In this document: in pieces, positions 16,388-24,533 of the stretch
How positions within the stretch are numbered: the stretch's first letter is position 1
Layout of the letters: each line of letters begins with the position of its first letter
Assembly: GCA_019695345.1 (NCBI GenBank)
Contig: JAIBAE010000035.1
Span: forward strand, 1-42,545
Direction of reading: 5' to 3'
DNA from: Bacteroidota bacterium
Lineage (GTDB): Bacteria > Bacteroidota > Ignavibacteria > Kapaibacteriales > NICIL-2
DNA length: 42,545 nucleotides
Translations under genes and position numbers: made by a program
The notes under the pieces: generated by a model
Told to the model about the DNA's origin: nothing
What the model saw: the letters and a program-made list of their open reading frames with translations, nothing else
Database searches by the model: none

Positions 16388-18148
16388 ATGAACAAGTATA
16401 GAAAACACCTGCTACTATTACTCTCAATACACTTACTGTTTTCACATTCGGTTTTTGCACAATTATTTACGAAAGTCACTACCGGGGAAATAGTACAAAC
16501 AACTTCCGATAGCAGAAGTGTAAATCTGATTGATATAAACAATGATGGTTATGATGATATTGTAATATCAAACGGACCAAAGGCAGGTGCAAAAAATCAC
16601 TTGTTTATAAATAATGGTAAGGGCACGTTTACTACCATACTTGATAATCCACTTGTACAGGACAGTGCTCCATTCGATGGGGCCACGTTTGCCGATATTG
16701 ATAACGATGGTGACATTGATGCATTCTTTGTTACCTGGTACGGAAAGCCGAACTACTTTTACATCAATAATGGTAATGGTTCATTCACACGCGATATACT
16801 GGCATTTCAGGATATTAGCTCAACGTATTCTGAAACCGCAGCTTGGGCAGATTATAACAATGATGGCTATGTTGATTTATTGATAACAAATAGCGCAGGT
16901 GATAAACGAAACTTACTCTTTAAGAACAATGGCAATGGAACATTCCAAAGAATTACCGAAGGAGATATTACAAATGATTCATACACTTCGCGCGGTATAA
17001 CATGGGTTGATTATGACAACGATGGAGATATGGATGTATTTGTGGTTAATGAGGAGAATACTCCAAATACATTATATCGAAATGATGGTAATTCATCTTT
17101 TACTAGAATCTTCAACTCACCCCTTACTGAACAATCATATAGTTCAATGTCATCAAGTTGGGCAGATACCGATAACGATGGAGACTTTGATGTTGTTGTT
17201 TCTAACTCCGGTTTTTATACACCTCAGGCAAATCAATACTATCTAAATAACGGGAATGGTGAGTTTACAGAAGTAACAGATTCACCTATCCATACAGATG
17301 GCGGTTGTTCATATAGTTCAAGTTTTGCCGATTATGATAACGACGGAGATGTTGATCTCGTTATCACCAATGGATTCTGTAATGGAACCATTGAAAACTT
17401 TCTTTACAACAACGATGGTTCAGGGAAGTTTACCCGTGATACTCAAAGCATTCCGGATTTACGTACTGCTTGTTCGTATGGATGTGCCTGGGGTGACCTT
17501 AATAACGATGGTTTTCCGGATTTAGTAATTGCATCATGCCAAAACAAAGCAACAAGTCCGTTACCAAGCAACCAAATGTACATAAATCATGGAAACACTA
17601 ACACATGGCTCAAGTTGAACATCATAGGTATGCAATCTAACAAATCGGCTATTGGGGCAAGTATTAAAGTATTAGCCACAATAAATGGGAAGAAAGTATG
17701 GCAAACTCGAGATGTATCAACTCAAACAGGGTACTGTTCACAAAACTCTTTAACTGTCCATTTTGGTTTAGGGACAGCTACAATTGTTGATTCAATTATT
17801 GTACGGTTTCCATCAGGAAGTATTTCTACACTTCAGAACATATCAACCAATCAACAAATTTCCATAACAGAAAATACTAATACATCTGTACATCATATTG
17901 GCTTTACACGCAATATTCAAATGATACCAATATCAAACTATCTTCAACTCAGCATAGTAAACAACAGTCCGGATGAATTTAAAGAGATTACTATTACTGA
18001 TATATTAGGTTCTACTCTCGTTACATCAATGTTACATGCTGGTAATAACACTACCAATATCTCAACTTTACCCAACGGTTCATATTATATAGCATTAACT
18101 ACGCAAACAGGTAGGCTATACTATCAAACATTACACATTATGCGGTAA
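16388..18148 (+). CDS. Secreted FG-GAP/VCBS-repeat protein with ASPIC/UnbV and T9SS domains
   Basis: 586 residues. Signal peptide 1-24 (ends VFAQ). Seven FG-GAP/VCBS-type repeats follow (about 35-390), each with a calcium-loop motif: DINNDGYDD, DIDNDGDID, DYNNDGYVD, DYDNDGDMD, DTDNDGDFD, DYDNDGDVD and DLNNDGFPD. They would build a seven-bladed propeller. An ASPIC/UnbV domain (about 410-495, WLKLNIIG through IIVRFPSGS) comes next, then a T9SS-type C-terminal sorting domain (about 505-586, LPNGSYYIAL). It is therefore a surface or secreted protein, probably adhesive or glycan-related; no enzyme motif is seen. It is divergent from the LytS/LytTR pair, which may control it. Confidence 0.88.
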   Translation: MNKYRKHLLLLLSIHLLFSHSVFAQLFTKVTTGEIVQTTSDSRSVNLIDINNDGYDDIVISNGPKAGAKNHLFINNGKGTFTTILDNPLVQDSAPFDGATFADIDNDGDIDAFFVTWYGKPNYFYINNGNGSFTRDILAFQDISSTYSETAAWADYNNDGYVDLLITNSAGDKRNLLFKNNGNGTFQRITEGDITNDSYTSRGITWVDYDNDGDMDVFVVNEENTPNTLYRNDGNSSFTRIFNSPLTEQSYSSMSSSWADTDNDGDFDVVVSNSGFYTPQANQYYLNNGNGEFTEVTDSPIHTDGGCSYSSSFADYDNDGDVDLVITNGFCNGTIENFLYNNDGSGKFTRDTQSIPDLRTACSYGCAWGDLNNDGFPDLVIASCQNKATSPLPSNQMYINHGNTNTWLKLNIIGMQSNKSAIGASIKVLATINGKKVWQTRDVSTQTGYCSQNSLTVHFGLGTATIVDSIIVRFPSGSISTLQNISTNQQISITENTNTSVHHIGFTRNIQMIPISNYLQLSIVNNSPDEFKEITITDILGSTLVTSMLHAGNNTTNISTLPNGSYYIALTTQTGRLYYQTLHIMR

Positions 18149-18217
18149 AACAACATGTAAGTTTACATCAAAGATTATACATATAAGAATTGACCACCTT
18201 AAGATATATGATATCTT

Positions 18218-18277
18218 GTATTCCCCTCACGGTACTTCACAGCGTTAAGCTCGGTCACCCGTTGCCGTACGGGCGTT
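18218..18277 (+). repeat. Type A 60-bp intergenic repeat, copy A4 (overlaps a gene end)
   Basis: GTATTCCCCTCACGG, TTCACAGCGTTAAGCTCGG and TCACCCGTTGCCGTACGG. The repeat reaches 23 nt into the cyclase gene, whose stop codon (18255-18257) and last codons lie inside it. The minus-strand stem CGCCCG/CGGGUG is intact; the loop differs from A3 by one base. Confidence 0.8.
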
Positions 18278-20204
18278 GAATAAAATACGTGTACATTACT
18301 CCCTTGCCTTTTACCTCAATATCTCCACGAGGTATAATTTCTATATCCTCTATTTGTATTCTATTATTGTTTGATTGTGCTGAGGGTAATAAGGCATGCA
18401 CAAAATCGGAGCTCACGTGTATTTTACCCGGCTCGCCATGGCTTTCCATTCTGTTGGCTGTATTAACGGCATCGCCCCATAAATCGTATGCAAACTTTTC
18501 TTTACCAATTACACCGCCAACTGCTTCACCGGTGTGAATACCAATCCTAACTTGTAACTCCCCTATATGGTCAATCCATGATTTATCGCCAAGTTCGTTT
18601 GGTATAGTAACAATGAGTGTTGCCATTGCATCAATTAATGCTATTGCTGCTTTTGCTGTTTGCATTGCATGACCGGGGTTTTTGATTGGAGCACCGCATA
18701 TAGCCATGTAAGCATCGCCAATGGTTTTGATTTTTTCTAATCCATGTTGCTTAATTATTTCATCGGCTTTGGTAAAGATACAATCTAGTAAGTACACCAG
18801 ACTTTTAGGAGGAATTCTGGAAGCCAAAGGCGTGAAGTTTACAATATCCATAAACAGCACACTTACAGAATCGTAATGGTCGGCAATAAAGGTTTCGTTA
18901 TTGAGTAAGCGTACGGCAACTTCTGGCGGAAGGATGCTATGTAGTAACCGTTCCTGTTCGGCAATTTGCGCCGCAGCAGTTGCCCGTTCTACAATTCGTT
19001 CTTTTTCTTTTTCGGTTTCTTTGCGCTCGTATGCTAACCGTTGAGCGGCCTTTTTAGCATCTTCATTTTGTACTTCTTTTTCTAAGTTATGATACTTCTT
19101 AAAGTAATCAAATGCTAACTTATAATTACCCAGTTGTTCATACAATTCAGATAGTGCTGTATAGTTAAAATACATGCTGTGTTTAATTCCAAGTTCAGAA
19201 TTAATCTCAAGGGACTTTAGCAAGAATTCTTCCGATAAACGTTCATCAAATTTTGAGAAGTTATTCTCTTTATATAATATACCGAGTAAACCATAATACA
19301 AGGCTATGTTTGCAAGATCATTATACTCTTGTGCTATTACCAATGCCTTGTTAGCGTAATCAAATGAATTTTCAAAATCCGATAACTCCTTATGCACATT
19401 AGCTATATTTCCCAATATTGTAATCTGTTCATATTTGTTCTGACTATTCTGATACACTGATAGTGCGCTATACAAATATTCTAAAGCCAAGTTATATTGT
19501 CCTTCATCATAATATACACCGGCTATATTAGTATTATTGAGTGCAATAGAGTAAGTATTTTCGTTTACTATTGCTAAATGTAATGCTTTCTTATAAAACT
19601 CTAAAGCTTTAGTTACATCATGCAATTGGTAGTACACACCGCCGGTATACCCAGTAATTCTGGTTAAGGCTAATGAATCTTCTATTTCATCTGCAAGTTC
19701 TAATGCCTGTTTATAATCAGCTAACGATTTAGTGTAATCGCCAATTGTCATATACAGGTTCCCTCGGTTTCCAAAATGTTGTATCAATCCTGGCTTATTT
19801 TCAATTCTGAAATCAATCTCCAGTGCCTTTTGATAATACTCTAATGCTATATCGTACTGAGATTTACTCTTGTACGTAATAGCTAAGTTTCCAAGTACAG
19901 TAGAAACCTTTTGAAAGTTATGAACCTGTTCAAATTTATCCTTGGCGATAGTATAGTATTGTATTGCATCATTAACATTACCTTCTACACCTGCAGTATT
20001 CCCCAAAATGTTTAAAGCTCTGCCTTCTTCATAAATATTATTACAACCCTTTGCAATACTAACAGCTAGGCGGGCATAGTGTTTAGATTCTTCAATATTA
20101 TTAGTATTGAGATATGTAATGGCAATCTCGATCAGTAATTTTACTCGTTCATTGTCGTTTTGTGCACGGTCAATCTGCTTTACTAAATCATCTATTGTAT
20201 TCAT
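18255..20204 (-). CDS. TPR-domain class III adenylate cyclase
   Basis: 649 residues, cytosolic (no signal or membrane segment). About eight tetratricopeptide repeats (about 5-375) act as the likely partner- or signal-binding module. A charged helix (about 378-430) with RLLHSILPPEVAVRL leads into the class III cyclase domain (about 445-640). Both metal Asp are present: D453 (FMDIVNF) and D497 (TIGDAYMA). The adenine-specifying pair K493/D574 (YDLWGD) and the transition-state pair N581/R585 (VNTANR) are also present, so it should make cyclic AMP. Its last residues and stop codon lie within repeat A4. The ATG at 20204 is divergent from the small Ig-like gene at 20368. Confidence 0.93.
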   Translation of the reverse strand: MNTIDDLVKQIDRAQNDNERVKLLIEIAITYLNTNNIEESKHYARLAVSIAKGCNNIYEEGRALNILGNTAGVEGNVNDAIQYYTIAKDKFEQVHNFQKVSTVLGNLAITYKSKSQYDIALEYYQKALEIDFRIENKPGLIQHFGNRGNLYMTIGDYTKSLADYKQALELADEIEDSLALTRITGYTGGVYYQLHDVTKALEFYKKALHLAIVNENTYSIALNNTNIAGVYYDEGQYNLALEYLYSALSVYQNSQNKYEQITILGNIANVHKELSDFENSFDYANKALVIAQEYNDLANIALYYGLLGILYKENNFSKFDERLSEEFLLKSLEINSELGIKHSMYFNYTALSELYEQLGNYKLAFDYFKKYHNLEKEVQNEDAKKAAQRLAYERKETEKEKERIVERATAAAQIAEQERLLHSILPPEVAVRLLNNETFIADHYDSVSVLFMDIVNFTPLASRIPPKSLVYLLDCIFTKADEIIKQHGLEKIKTIGDAYMAICGAPIKNPGHAMQTAKAAIALIDAMATLIVTIPNELGDKSWIDHIGELQVRIGIHTGEAVGGVIGKEKFAYDLWGDAVNTANRMESHGEPGKIHVSSDFVHALLPSAQSNNNRIQIEDIEIIPRGDIEVKGKGVMYTYFIQRPYGNG

Positions 20205-20267
20205 TTAATGCCGTGAAGATTGATGTATGAAGTTCATATGTAATTCTAAGTTATTCCCGAAATAACA

Positions 20268-20294
20268 TTGACTATTACAAGTTAAAAGTGATAA
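20268..20294 (+). promoter_or_regulatory. Weak candidate promoter for the Ig-like gene
   Basis: TTGACT (20268) and TGATAA (20289) are separated by 15 nt, shorter than ideal. It lies in the divergent gap between the cyclase and the Ig-like gene. Confidence 0.2.
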
Positions 20295-20355
20295 AAGAAT
20301 TATGCATAAAACTACCTATTTCTTCGTAAGTTTAAGAAAGTTTCTTTATACATTT

Positions 20356-20361
20356 AAGGAG
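20356..20361 (+). promoter_or_regulatory. Ribosome binding site deciding a start
   Basis: AAGGAG lies 6 nt before the ATG at 20368. It shows that the small Ig-like protein starts there rather than at the in-frame ATG at 20302. Confidence 0.7.
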
Positions 20362-20367
20362 TATTTT

Positions 20368-20628
20368 ATGGCATCAGATGTAAAACTTCCTTTAGCTGTT
20401 TTGGTAACAGACATACGAGGGAATGTTATTGGAGGTGCAACCGTTTCAGCTTCTTCTCCACAACTTCAGTCCCCAGCGCCTCAAATTACAGATTCAGGGG
20501 GGAATGCTACCTTGAGTTTGGATGAAGGGTCATGGACAATAAGCGCATCTTTTGAAACTTCAACTGGAAATAGTCCTGCAACTTTACCGGCTGATAAATC
20601 GGTAAAAGTTGTCGTACCTTTGCCTTAA
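20368..20628 (+). CDS. Small single-domain Ig-like (carboxypeptidase-regulatory/Big-type) protein
   Basis: 86 residues forming one predicted beta-sandwich: LAVLVTDIRGNVIGGATVSA, GGNATLSLDEGSWTISASF and KVVVPLP follow the strand pattern of carboxypeptidase-regulatory or bacterial Ig repeats. There is no signal peptide and no other domain, which is unusual because this fold normally decorates exported multidomain proteins. AAGGAG 6 nt upstream supports this start. If the ATG at 20302 were used instead, the extra 22 residues (FFVSLRKFLYTFK) would not make a good signal peptide either. It is divergent from the cyclase and converges on the Sel1-repeat gene. Function unknown. Confidence 0.7.
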   Translation: MASDVKLPLAVLVTDIRGNVIGGATVSASSPQLQSPAPQITDSGGNATLSLDEGSWTISASFETSTGNSPATLPADKSVKVVVPLP

Positions 20629-20704
20629 AACAATTAATGCAACTATTTTAAGCCCCATATTGGTAAAACATTAACTACGGTAGTTAAAAAGGGGAATGCA
20701 ATTT

Positions 20705-20764
20705 GTGTTCCCCTCAAGCGGTTTTACAGCGTTAAGCTCGGTCACCCGTTGCCGTCCGGACGTT
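20705..20764 (+). repeat. Type A 60-bp intergenic repeat, copy A5
   Basis: GTGTTCCCCTCAAGCGG, TTTTACAGCGTTAAGCTCGG, TCACCCGTTGCCGTCCGG. It lies between converging genes and ends 9 nt from the Sel1-protein stop, the same distance as A1 from its gene. Confidence 0.82.
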
Positions 20765-20773
20765 GTAACGGAC

Positions 20774-22510
20774 TTACTTTTTACGCTTGCCTGTTACATC
20801 AATCGGGCGCAGGTCTTCTGTTAGTTGAACATACTTTCCATCAAACATATATCCGTACTCAACCTGAACTATACAATCGCCTTTCCCTTTTTTTAACAGA
20901 GCTTTGGTTAAGTCCCATTCTATTGTGTATTCGCCATCGGCAAACAGGATATCATCGCCTTTGTATTGTTCGGGTAGTATCGCATATTCATTATTCTTAG
21001 AATCATCTTCGTACCGGTAAGTTGCAAGCCGTATGTTCAACCCGTCGCTTGGGATGTTCTTAGTATTGTATGTCAACCTATAAACGGTACCTTCGGCATT
21101 AATTTCTGCCTTTTTAAGTTTCACCTTTGGCTCGGCAAACTTGTTAGACTTCCCGTTAAATCCTCCGGCTTTGGCGGCATCTGCGGGCATCATAAGTTCA
21201 TACATTTGTACATCTGCAAGTGCGTCGGGATTACTACTGTTAACGGATTTCAGTATCAACAGCGATGGAGAAATAAGCAGTACCATAAATTCTTGCTTAC
21301 CACTTTCGGTAGTAAGTACTAAACTCTCGGCAGAGTGTTCCAGACTCCATGTACCTTCTTTGGTAACAAGCATTTCGTCTTTATTAATTACCTGCCGCAT
21401 AGTTTTCTCTTTACCAAACGCAAGTATTGTTGATTCATTGGAATTCACACCGTTACCAAGTAGTTTCCAAAGTTTACGAGCATTGCCGTACAGATACGAT
21501 TCGTACTGTTGTGCAGTTGTTCCTCGTGATGTATGAAAATTCTTCATCCAAGCCATTGTACTACTTACTGCAATTCTGTTTATGCTATCGGTAACCACAG
21601 CAGAATCAAGCATCGTTCGGTATCTGTTGTATGTTTTATCACGCATCTCGTTGCTAATTGCCGATAGCGTAAGTAACCACTTGCGCGCCTTTACTGCATC
21701 CTTAGGCACACCATAACCAAATGTGTAACGATATCCAAGTTCAAAACAGGCAAGTTCGTAGCCATCGTTTGCAGCTTGAGTAAACCACGTTAACGATTCC
21801 ACTGTATCGCGCTGTATTCCGTAACCTGCATAATAATAAGCACCAACCACATACTTTGCCGGAGTATATCCTAACTGTGCGGCATTGCGGGCAAATAAAA
21901 ACGACTCACGTTGCTTTGTTGAATCTGAACTATTGGATAATCGGTTACTCCATACAAGCATTGGTTCAGCGCAGCGTTGTTCTGCGGCTTTGTGTAACAG
22001 TTCATCGGCTTGGGCTGCGTCTTCGGATGTTTTGGCTTCAAGTAAGAGTTTTTTGCCTAACGTCATTTGTGCAAAAGTAAGTCCGCCTTCTGCTGCTTTA
22101 TGCAGATAGTATTTAGCAGAATCTAAATTGGGCTTCACACCATTTCCATTTTCGTACATGGAATATAGAGCAAACTGAGCGCGACCAACATTCTTATCGG
22201 TGATACTATACAATCCAAGGAGAGATTTCTTGTATAACTCCCACGCACGCTTGTTATCCTTTGTTGTGCCAATCCCATACTGATAACACTCCGCCAGTTG
22301 AAACGTACTCAATGCATAATCTTTTTGCGCACCTTGCAAAGCATATTCAAACGATTCTTTTTCGTTTACCGATACAGTCTCACCTCGGCGAAACTTATCA
22401 CTCAACTCAGCCATAGCAACCACATTACCCGACCGTGCCTGAAGTAGAAGCATCTCTTGTGCATAGATATTCGTAACAGCACAAACAAGCATTACAAAAA
22501 CAAATTTCAT
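20774..22510 (-). CDS. Exported Sel1-repeat protein with C-terminal beta domains
   Basis: 578 residues. Signal peptide 1-17 (ends NIYAQ). Sel1-like repeats fill about 30-275, recognisable from LAECYQYGIG, LYSMYENGNGV, VGAYYYAGYGI and LGYRYTFGYGV, each followed by an A..W/Y helix. A linker leads to a lipocalin-like stretch (about 385-430, GTWSLEHSAESLVL) and a further beta-rich domain (about 455-570) that I cannot name. Sel1 repeats mediate protein-protein contacts; this one would act in the periplasm or at the outer membrane. It is monocistronic by spacing. No enzyme motif is seen. Confidence 0.82.
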   Translation of the reverse strand: MKFVFVMLVCAVTNIYAQEMLLLQARSGNVVAMAELSDKFRRGETVSVNEKESFEYALQGAQKDYALSTFQLAECYQYGIGTTKDNKRAWELYKKSLLGLYSITDKNVGRAQFALYSMYENGNGVKPNLDSAKYYLHKAAEGGLTFAQMTLGKKLLLEAKTSEDAAQADELLHKAAEQRCAEPMLVWSNRLSNSSDSTKQRESFLFARNAAQLGYTPAKYVVGAYYYAGYGIQRDTVESLTWFTQAANDGYELACFELGYRYTFGYGVPKDAVKARKWLLTLSAISNEMRDKTYNRYRTMLDSAVVTDSINRIAVSSTMAWMKNFHTSRGTTAQQYESYLYGNARKLWKLLGNGVNSNESTILAFGKEKTMRQVINKDEMLVTKEGTWSLEHSAESLVLTTESGKQEFMVLLISPSLLILKSVNSSNPDALADVQMYELMMPADAAKAGGFNGKSNKFAEPKVKLKKAEINAEGTVYRLTYNTKNIPSDGLNIRLATYRYEDDSKNNEYAILPEQYKGDDILFADGEYTIEWDLTKALLKKGKGDCIVQVEYGYMFDGKYVQLTEDLRPIDVTGKRKK

Positions 22511-22559
22511 ATCAAAACCAAAATTGTACTAAGGTACTTATCGGCTGTTTGGTAAATTT

Positions 22560-22585
22560 CTTTGCTATCGCCGGACGGCACTGCT
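22560..22585 (+). repeat. Type C intergenic repeat fragment
   Basis: TGCTATCGCCGGACGGCA (22563-22580) is identical to 30273-30290. It lies between the Sel1 gene start and the RDD gene stop. The rest of this 222-nt gap holds a GGCTT/AAGCC hairpin near 22713-22728 at the 3' end of the RDD gene, without a T-run. Confidence 0.5.
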
Positions 22586-22732
22586 CGACAGATACAAAAC
22601 ACCAACCACCTGCCGATTGGAACAATTATTAACAATGAGCGGTAACCTTGATATCGTTACATGTATGCTTCTTCCCGCATGAAGGGGTTGTTACTTGCTT
22701 GCCGTTTGGTGCGGCTTGGGCGGAAGCCCGGA

Positions 22733-23476
22733 TTACTTTGTATAACCGTGATAGTGATTGTAATCTTTTAACATTACATCGAAAAAGGTGATTGGTGGCA
22801 TATCGGAAGTGATATCATACTTTCTTTTGATATACTCTTGAGTGTTTTGTAAGATCACGTCTAATTTTTTGCGGTCTGCCTCGTTGGACATAAATGTGTC
22901 CATAACTTCTTTCATTAACCGAGCATCTTCATCGGTGAGTATTTGTGCTTCTGTAAATTGTGGCTGGTAGGTTGTGTCGATGTTTTGGAAGATTGTTTGA
23001 TCGAATGTTATATCGTTTCGGAGTTTAACCACAGTTGTCCCGGCAGCCATATCGCCAAGACGCTGCCCGTGTTTGTTTAGCAACATGGAAACTAAGGCAA
23101 TTGAACCGCAGTTAAATTCAATCTCGAGTAGTCCCATAAACCAACGCAACAAGTACGAGGCAATATCCGGTTGCGAACCATCTGTTTTAACAACCTTTAG
23201 TTTCATTATCAGTTTACCAATAGATTGTCCGTTGTTTAGGATTTCCAATACTAAGTGATACAAGGCCACAGGAAGTACTAAAAACAGGATAATTGAGCTG
23301 GTGCTTAACAAATACTCTTCAGCAGAATCTACTGTATTTCCGATTGTTACGTAAAGTAAGATGTATCCCCGTGTTATAATAAAGTCTATAAGTTGAGCCA
23401 ACATCCGGTCTCCAACGCTTGCTATTTCGTAGTCTATTTCAACATTTTGCGCAGTACCAATTGAAATATTTTCCAT
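22733..23476 (-). CDS. RDD-family membrane protein
   Basis: 247 residues with three or four transmembrane helices. The RDD signature is visible at the first helix (SVGDRMLAQLIDFIITRG), and GQSIGKLIMKLKVVK and HGQRLGDMAAGTTVV are typical later motifs. A hydrophilic C-terminal tail of about 85 residues follows. The open frame extends upstream to 23647, but that would overlap the divergent SpoIIM-like gene and add a non-family N-terminus, so MENISIG at 23476 is chosen. It is divergent (79-nt gap) from the six-gene cluster at 23556-30266. RDD genes often accompany SpoIIM, DUF4129, DUF4350, MoxR and DUF58 genes, so it belongs to that envelope cluster functionally. Confidence 0.88.
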   Translation of the reverse strand: MENISIGTAQNVEIDYEIASVGDRMLAQLIDFIITRGYILLYVTIGNTVDSAEEYLLSTSSIILFLVLPVALYHLVLEILNNGQSIGKLIMKLKVVKTDGSQPDIASYLLRWFMGLLEIEFNCGSIALVSMLLNKHGQRLGDMAAGTTVVKLRNDITFDQTIFQNIDTTYQPQFTEAQILTDEDARLMKEVMDTFMSNEADRKKLDVILQNTQEYIKRKYDITSDMPPITFFDVMLKDYNHYHGYTK

Positions 23477-23555
23477 AAAAGGGGGTTTCTCGTATTTTGT
23501 GCAGGAATATTTAGAGTAAAATAACAGATTTCCTTGTAAAATGTAAATTAGAGTT

Positions 23556-24533
23556 ATGCGCGAAGTAACTTTTTTGAAACAAAATGCTGAGAAGTGGAAA
23601 CGCTTTGAGGGTTTGATTTCGGATAAATTTGTAAAACCCAATCCCAATGAACTTACCGACCTGTTTGTTGAATTGACTGATGATTTATCGTATGCACAAA
23701 CCTATTACCCCGAAAGTAAATCAACAAAGTATTTAAATACTTTAGCCGCACGCGTTCACCAAAGCATTTACAAAAACAAAAAAGAAGACTCATCACGGCT
23801 GGTAACATTCTGGACTCGTGAAATCCCATTAGTTATACGTTCCGCACATAAAGAAATACTTATTTCATTCATCATCTTTCTCCTATCGGTTTTTGTTGGC
23901 GCACTATCCATGAACAAAGATGACCGTTATGTTAGGAGCATATTAGGTGATGGGTACGTTAACATGACTGAAGAGAATATTAAAAACAAAGATCCGTTTG
24001 GCGTGTATAAACAGGAGGAAGGTTACGAAATGTTTGTACGCATTGCATATAATAATGTTCGTGTTGGTATTACATTTTTCTTATCGGGGTTATTTTTTGG
24101 CTTAGGTCCAATCTATCTTATCTTTAAAAATGGGATTATGCTTGGAGTATTCCATTATTTGTTTTACAAACATGGTCTGCTGGGGCAATCGTTAGCTGTT
24201 ATTTGGATTCATGGTACCATAGAAATGTCCACCATGATAGTAGCAGGTGGTACCGGATTTGTTTTGGCAAAATCGTTTCTAATGCCCCAAACATTTTCTC
24301 GTATTACATCTTTTATTAACGGAGCAAAAGCAAGCATGAAGATAATGATTAGCCTGATTCCATTAATTGTTTTTGCAGCAGTGTTGGAATCGTGGGTTAC
24401 CAGGTTTACAGATATGCCATTTTTCCTGAATATGTTGATAGTTTTTGGCTCGTTAGCATTTATATTGTGGTATTATGTTGCATATCCAATACTTTTAGAA
24501 CGCAGGATTTCCAATAGCAGAGGTCAATTATGA
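23556..24533 (+). CDS. SpoIIM/DUF95-family membrane protein
   Basis: 325 residues with a soluble helical N-terminus (1-95) and five or six transmembrane helices. The SpoIIM-family core is recognisable from VRVGITFFLSGLFFGLGPIY and from HGTIEMSTMIVAGGTGFVLA, the conserved His/Glu helix with the glycine patch. Outside Firmicutes this family has nothing to do with sporulation; its role in the MoxR/DUF58 neighbourhood is not known. It opens a tightly packed cluster, overlapping the next gene by 4 nt (ATGA), so the first four genes are translationally coupled. Confidence 0.88.
   Translation: MREVTFLKQNAEKWKRFEGLISDKFVKPNPNELTDLFVELTDDLSYAQTYYPESKSTKYLNTLAARVHQSIYKNKKEDSSRLVTFWTREIPLVIRSAHKEILISFIIFLLSVFVGALSMNKDDRYVRSILGDGYVNMTEENIKNKDPFGVYKQEEGYEMFVRIAYNNVRVGITFFLSGLFFGLGPIYLIFKNGIMLGVFHYLFYKHGLLGQSLAVIWIHGTIEMSTMIVAGGTGFVLAKSFLMPQTFSRITSFINGAKASMKIMISLIPLIVFAAVLESWVTRFTDMPFFLNMLIVFGSLAFILWYYVAYPILLERRISNSRGQL

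Noticed and set aside
20302-20367. N-terminal extension of the Ig-like protein from the ATG at 20302
   Set aside because: A clear AAGGAG sits directly before the ATG at 20368, and the extension is not a proper signal peptide.
8302-20764. Type A repeats as a dispersed CRISPR array
   Set aside because: Copies are kilobases apart with genes between them, there are no uniform spacers and no cas genes.
23477-23647. 57-residue N-terminal extension of the RDD protein
   Set aside because: It would overlap the divergent SpoIIM-like gene by 92 nt and does not resemble the family; MENISIG at 23476 fits.
23556-24533. SpoIIM similarity taken as a sign of sporulation
   Set aside because: The family is widespread in non-sporulating bacteria beside MoxR/DUF58 genes, and the rest of the window is Gram-negative.
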